A stretch of 9,985 nt of DNA from CAZGZD01 sp964530005 (GTDB lineage Bacteria; Patescibacteriota; Microgenomatia; UBA1406; GWC2-37-13), in the NCBI GenBank assembly GCA_964530005.1, contig CAZGZD010000028.1, positions 1-9,985 on the forward strand. The letters are read 5' to 3'. Position numbers and translations under genes: made by a program. Below the pieces are notes generated by a model. That model saw only the letters and a list, made by a program, of their open reading frames with translations. It had not been told where the DNA came from and searched no databases. Numbering within the stretch: position 1 is the stretch's first letter; the number at the start of each line of letters is the position of its first letter. This document shows positions 6,220 through 9,985 of this stretch, piece by piece.

Positions 6220-7698
6220 TTACGCTTTCTCAGTCACTTTATAGGCAAGTTTTTTCCCCATGATGATTCGTGTGTGGGACTCGAGAGCAGGCACAGCTGA
6301 GAGAATAAATGACACAAGAGGTAGAAAATACCACTGAATAAAAAGAAGGGGAAGATTGCGAATCCGAGTATGACTTCCAAGACGTTTTCGAAGCTTTACA
6401 TCAAGATATACATAAAAGATAAGAAAAATAGTTGTGAATGTGAGGATTCCGCTTGAGAGCCTTGGGAGCAAGAATCCAAGTACCGTACGCTTAAAGACGG
6501 GATTTATAAGTGGTGGGATAAGCGCGAAAATTGTGAGTACGAAGAATGTGGTTGGCCATAGAAGGTGTGTCTCAATAAGAAAGATGATTTTTTTGATCTT
6601 TGGCCACCTGCGGATATGCGGTGTCACGAAGTATTTTTTAAACGCGTAGGCAATGTCTGATACTCCCCATGCCCAGCGTTTTTCCTGCTCATAACGATTG
6701 ATAAGAGTCTTGAAAAGTCCACCGGAGTATACGGCGTCGCCATTGACAATTGTGTAAAGTGGGATTGTCTTCACTTTTTCTCCAAATGTGAAAAAAGCCT
6801 GAAAATACACATGCCAGTCTTCAGGGATTATATCCACATCCCAAAAGTCGATCTCCTTAAGAAGCCATAGACTCATTGAATATGTAGATATGTGTATGAG
6901 ATTGTCTTTTTGGGATAAAAAGGCGATGCGAAGGATTGATGAGAGTGTGGCTTGCATACGCACAAAAAGCGGCAGTTGCCAAAAATTGTTGTACAAGAGA
7001 ACCGGTGCCCAATAAAAATGATATCTGCGATCTGCGTCTTTGAGATACTCGTGAGTTAGATACGCGAAGAAGTTCTTAGGCATGATACTGTCGGCGTCAC
7101 AGACTGTGATAACGACATCGTCCGGAGATATCTTGGCACGCTTTACATATTCATCAACAAGGCGGCCAGCCCAAGCTTGGTTGCTGGCTTTACCGGCCAC
7201 TTCATGATCTCCGAGTACGTGATAAGATTCCATGATATCGGCAAAATATGCGCCATATTTCCGGCGAATGGCTTTGGCCTTTTCCTCTGCATCTATCTCT
7301 CGTTCCTCAAATGCAAGGACAAGATAGAGCTTCTTGTAGGGATAATCAGAGGCGGTCATCGCAGTTATGGTCTCTTCTAATTTTTTTAAGTGCTCCTTAT
7401 AGTTGGGGATGAGTATGAAGTGATGAATATCTTTAGCCTTCTTAATTTTTGTGATCTGCTTGTCGTAGCGGACTTTTTGATTATTAAGGATCAGCTTGTA
7501 TGAAAGACTGGCAAAGTATACAGTCATGAGGGACTTGTACATAAAGTAAAAATAGAAAGCAATAATAAGATAGGCCACGAGTGCTGGATGAAAGAAAGAG
7601 AGCCACAAAGGGAGGGTGATGATTGCCCAGGACGTGATGGGAATAATTAGCTCAAAAAGACGAACAAAGAAAGGGGACTTGGTGATATGCTCGCTCAT
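6220..7698 (-). CDS. Membrane-anchored family 2 glycosyltransferase
   Basis: This inverting nucleotide-sugar transferase has its catalytic domain in the cytoplasm, held by membrane helices. The 492-residue protein has two N-terminal hydrophobic segments (about 13-36 and 39-60). The GT-A domain follows, with HFILIPNYKE (93-102), the donor and metal motif CDADS (D201, D203), the acceptor-base region IIPEDWHVYFQAFF with E293 and D294, and QEKRWAWG (338-345), a variant of the Q/RxxRW motif of processive GT2 enzymes. Three or four C-terminal segments (about 369-396, 403-411, 416-433 and 450-470) and a short charged tail end the chain. No PilZ domain is present, so c-di-GMP control is not indicated. 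The topology and motifs recall polysaccharide synthases, but I cannot assign the sugar or product. It is followed by a PMT-like glycosyltransferase, so the two may build the same surface glycan. A TATAAT box lies 11 bases before the ATG and there is no Shine-Dalgarno sequence. Confidence 0.85.
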   Translation of the reverse strand: MSEHITKSPFFVRLFELIIPITSWAIITLPLWLSFFHPALVAYLIIAFYFYFMYKSLMTVYFASLSYKLILNNQKVRYDKQITKIKKAKDIHHFILIPNYKEHLKKLEETITAMTASDYPYKKLYLVLAFEEREIDAEEKAKAIRRKYGAYFADIMESYHVLGDHEVAGKASNQAWAGRLVDEYVKRAKISPDDVVITVCDADSIMPKNFFAYLTHEYLKDADRRYHFYWAPVLLYNNFWQLPLFVRMQATLSSILRIAFLSQKDNLIHISTYSMSLWLLKEIDFWDVDIIPEDWHVYFQAFFTFGEKVKTIPLYTIVNGDAVYSGGLFKTLINRYEQEKRWAWGVSDIAYAFKKYFVTPHIRRWPKIKKIIFLIETHLLWPTTFFVLTIFALIPPLINPVFKRTVLGFLLPRLSSGILTFTTIFLIFYVYLDVKLRKRLGSHTRIRNLPLLFIQWYFLPLVSFILSAVPALESHTRIIMGKKLAYKVTEKA

Positions 7699-7709
7699 AC
7701 TTAAGGTCT

Positions 7710-7715
7710 ATTATA
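7710..7715 (-). promoter_or_regulatory. -10 box before the family 2 glycosyltransferase
   Basis: A perfect TATAAT on the minus strand lies 11 bases before the ATG at 7698, within the 70-base gap after the helicase-nuclease gene. No good -35 box is seen at 16-18 bases. It shares the 11-base string GTATAATAGAC with the promoter at 3463-3473. It would drive the two glycosyltransferase genes. Confidence 0.45.
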
Positions 7716-7736
7716 CAAAAAGCTCGTATTTAACTA

Positions 7737-7747
7737 ATCTATAGATA
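7737..7747. repeat. Palindromic 11-base repeat, copy 2
   Basis: The same ATCTATAGATA string as at 2060-2070 occurs in the gap between the helicase-nuclease and the family 2 glycosyltransferase. Its 5' end overlaps the expected -35 position of the glycosyltransferase promoter. Both copies are intergenic and promoter-proximal. The role is unknown and chance is possible. Confidence 0.3.
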
Positions 7748-7768
7748 TAGTAGCACTCTTTTTGTCTT

Positions 7769-9985
7769 TTATTGCCAGGCTTCGCAGATCATGCGGAAGG
7801 AGCAGAAGTTACACTGAGGCCCGACTCGTGCGGGATAGGCCCCACTTCGGATCTTCCCGACAGTCTCTGTGATTTTAGTGCGTACTGTCTCAAGATCGCT
7901 TTCTTTCTTCTTCATTGAGAATTTTGTCCCCTCCTGCAGGTAATAGAAGGTAAGCGTGATCTTGTCAATCGGCGTCTCGTACATTTGAGGACCAGATGCA
8001 GCGAGCAAGTAGAGCGAAAGCTGCAGGCTTTTCTCGAGTTTTTTCAGATCCGGAGTCTTCCCGGTTTTATAGTCTATAATCTCAAGCATATCGCCATGGC
8101 GGTCTACGCGATCAATTTTTCCAACAACTGTGATGTCTGATGAGATTTTGATCTTAAAATCCCGCTCCATATCAAGCGGGCTATTTTTGGGGTCATGATA
8201 CGTGGCAAAGAATTTTCGCAGCATCTTCTCCCCTTCCTTCTTCATTCTATCCTGGTGAGTTGCTGACGCGTAGCCCAAAGGTATCCATTCTTCACGGTAA
8301 ATTTCAATAAGTCGTTTTATCTCAAGTTTCTTATCAATCACATATTCTTTGTAGAATTTCTCAAGTGCTGCGTGGATGGTGATCCCAAAAGATGCTTGTC
8401 CCTTGGGTGCAACTGGAATCCTCAGAATGTAGCGGTACTTATATTGAAGTGGGCAGTTGTCAAATGTCTCAATCTGCGTATAGGAGAATACTGATTGTAA
8501 GGTGTGTTTCTTGATAATCGGACTTTCTTTTTCTTTATATTCAAAAAGCGGAATTTGGGCTTCAGACTCATGTTTGATAGATAAGTAGCGCGCCATATTC
8601 ACGCTTCCCAAGGTCTCTTCAACAAATGGCGACAACTTCTTGCGACGTATTCCTTCGCCATAGAATTCGGCTGCTGTGAGATAGAGTTTGTGCTTTGCGC
8701 GTGTTACGCCGACATAGAAAAGTCGCCGCTCCTCAAGTATGTGGTAGTCTCCGGTTGGAAGAGTTTCTTTGATGAGCTCCTCTGGGATGGGTAGGACGTC
8801 ACTTCTACGGCGTGTGGGGAAGCGGTCGGCTACCAGATGAGGGATGAATACGATTGGGAATTCAAGGCCTTTCGCTCCATGCACAGTCAGAATATGTACC
8901 GCATCATAAGTCGCGATATCGTCTGTGCCAACACGGGGAGATTCCCCAAGCTCCATACTCATTTTTAGATAATCCACAATAGCTCCGACTGTGGAATCCT
9001 CATGTTCGTTTTCATAATTTTTTAGCCTATTGAAAAATGCCGAGACATTGAGCGCTACTTTCTCCTCAGTCTCCGTCTTATATGTGGCCAGTCGCTTGAG
9101 GTAGCCAGTCTCATCAAGGAAGTAGTATAGAATCTGACCAGCAGTTGCGCGGCGCATACTGTCAAGATGACGTGTGATCATGATATAGATTTTGCGCAAG
9201 ATGTTTATTGATTTTTTTGTGATCTGTGGAAGATGCGATTTATAACTTTTATATTCTTCAGCTTCCAACTTCTTATCATTTTCAGCTGCGACGATCCTCA
9301 TTGCCTGAAATAGAGTGAGGTTTGTGGAGCGCGCGAAGCTCATAAGTGCGGCCACATCAACGGCTGAAAGTCCCAGAATATCCATGGTAAGCACCCGATA
9401 CAAAGATACAGAATCGTCAATTTCGCTTAAAAAAGTAAGATAGGCGATCAGGTCCTTGACCTCTGGCTGCTTGTAGAGCGCACCTGGCCCCCAGAATTGG
9501 TAGGGAATACCATGCCTTGCGAATGTGCCTTTGAATATATCTGCATGATTATTGGCACGCACAAGAAGCGCCATATCAGACCAACTGTAGCCTTCTTTCT
9601 TTAGAACCAAGATCTGGCGGGCTACGTAGTCTGCCTCAGATCCTGCATTCTCACCCAGAAAAAATTGCACAGGTTGCGCGTCTTGTAGCTTTTCTTTTTT
9701 AAAGTAATTGAGATTTTTGGATATCCCAAGTTGTGCCTCAAGAGTATCGGGATCATTGTGGCGGATCAGCCGGTATGCATGATCAAGTATTGGTTGGACT
9801 GATCTATAGTTGGTTGTCAGTGTTATTGAGCGAGCGCTTTTGTAGTCTCTCATAAATGTGATGATATTTGAGACAGATGCACCGCGGAATTTGTATATTG
9901 CCTGGGAGTCATCGCCCACGACAGTAAGGTGAGTAGTCGTGGTGGGTGGGCACAGAAGTTTGAGGAGTGCATATTGAGCTATATT
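7769..9985 (-). CDS. UvrD-like SF1 helicase fused to RecB/AddB-type Fe-S nuclease, 5' end cut by window edge
   Basis: This is a DNA repair or recombination enzyme that likely couples 3'-5' unwinding to DNA cleavage. The frame is open to the window edge, giving 738 visible residues; the in-window Met at 9917-9919 lies inside helicase motif III and is not the start. Visible helicase motifs, counted from the first in-window residue, are NIAQYALLKLL (just after motif II), GDDSQAIYKFRGA (24-36), TNYRS (58-62), TVHGAKGLEFP (367-377) and ERRLFYVGVTRAKH (419-432). The Walker A motif and the DExQD box lie outside the window. The C-terminal third is a PD-(D/E)XK nuclease: H538, D625 in GKIDRVD, D638 and K640 in IIDYKTG, and Q655 in the QxxxY motif. 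Four cysteines, C511 (FDNCPLQYKY) and C725, C728, C734 (CNFCSFRMIC), match the iron-sulfur staple of AddB, Cas4 and Dna2. The neighbouring envelope genes suggest no functional link. Confidence 0.92.
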   Translation of the reverse strand, partial: NIAQYALLKLLCPPTTTTHLTVVGDDSQAIYKFRGASVSNIITFMRDYKSARSITLTTNYRSVQPILDHAYRLIRHNDPDTLEAQLGISKNLNYFKKEKLQDAQPVQFFLGENAGSEADYVARQILVLKKEGYSWSDMALLVRANNHADIFKGTFARHGIPYQFWGPGALYKQPEVKDLIAYLTFLSEIDDSVSLYRVLTMDILGLSAVDVAALMSFARSTNLTLFQAMRIVAAENDKKLEAEEYKSYKSHLPQITKKSINILRKIYIMITRHLDSMRRATAGQILYYFLDETGYLKRLATYKTETEEKVALNVSAFFNRLKNYENEHEDSTVGAIVDYLKMSMELGESPRVGTDDIATYDAVHILTVHGAKGLEFPIVFIPHLVADRFPTRRRSDVLPIPEELIKETLPTGDYHILEERRLFYVGVTRAKHKLYLTAAEFYGEGIRRKKLSPFVEETLGSVNMARYLSIKHESEAQIPLFEYKEKESPIIKKHTLQSVFSYTQIETFDNCPLQYKYRYILRIPVAPKGQASFGITIHAALEKFYKEYVIDKKLEIKRLIEIYREEWIPLGYASATHQDRMKKEGEKMLRKFFATYHDPKNSPLDMERDFKIKISSDITVVGKIDRVDRHGDMLEIIDYKTGKTPDLKKLEKSLQLSLYLLAASGPQMYETPIDKITLTFYYLQEGTKFSMKKKESDLETVRTKITETVGKIRSGAYPARVGPQCNFCSFRMICEAWQ

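Noticed and set aside
7699..7768. 70-base gap tested for a terminator or small RNA
   Set aside because: No GC-rich hairpin followed by a U-run is present. Only the -10 box and the palindrome stand out.
9917..9919. ATG as the start of the helicase-nuclease
   Set aside because: It is within helicase motif III and the frame continues through conserved NIAQYALLKLL sequence to the window edge.

Overview
The window is a compact stretch of bacterial genome. All eight genes lie on the minus strand and are read from high to low coordinates, with gaps of only 5 to 70 bases; no stretch over 300 bases lacks a gene. I see no tRNA, rRNA, CRISPR array, transposase, integrase or phage gene. By eye the base composition is about 40% G+C. 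The gene-end compactness, the divergent WecA/MraY-like protein, the MiaB with an internal insert, the single-chain UvrD-like helicase-nuclease and the short membrane protein together suggest a member of the Candidate Phyla Radiation (Patescibacteria), most likely Parcubacteria-like. That placement is inference from recalled family features, not from a search.

In transcription order: (1) a UvrD-type superfamily 1 helicase fused to a RecB/AddB-like nuclease with a four-cysteine iron-sulfur pattern, cut at the right edge (9985-7769); (2) a membrane-anchored family 2 glycosyltransferase (7698-6220); (3) a polytopic dolichyl-phosphate-mannose-type (PMT/ArnT-like) glycosyltransferase (6166-4853); (4) glyA, serine hydroxymethyltransferase (4825-3494); (5) a 101-residue three-helix membrane protein (3458-3153); (6) a divergent polyprenyl-phosphate sugar-1-phosphate transferase (3145-2072); (7) miaB, the tRNA methylthiotransferase (2048-801); (8) rmlB, dTDP-glucose 4,6-dehydratase, cut at the left edge (795-1).

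Four of the eight genes (two glycosyltransferases, the WecA/MraY-like protein and RmlB) belong to envelope-glycan families, so the window looks like part of a cell-surface polysaccharide or glycoprotein region. It is interleaved with housekeeping genes (tRNA modification, one-carbon metabolism, DNA repair), as is usual in reduced genomes. RmlB would supply a dTDP-4-keto-6-deoxy sugar, the WecA-like protein would start or handle lipid-linked sugars, and the two glycosyltransferases would extend or transfer them; this linkage is inferred.

The main oddities are: the WecA/MraY-like protein has lost two acidic active-site positions that are usually invariant; MiaB carries an internal insert of about 55 residues and ends without a TRAM domain; and several genes have a -10-like box (TATAAT or a variant) only 8 to 12 bases before the ATG, with no Shine-Dalgarno sequence, which predicts leaderless or nearly leaderless mRNAs. 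I found no clear previously undescribed multi-gene system.
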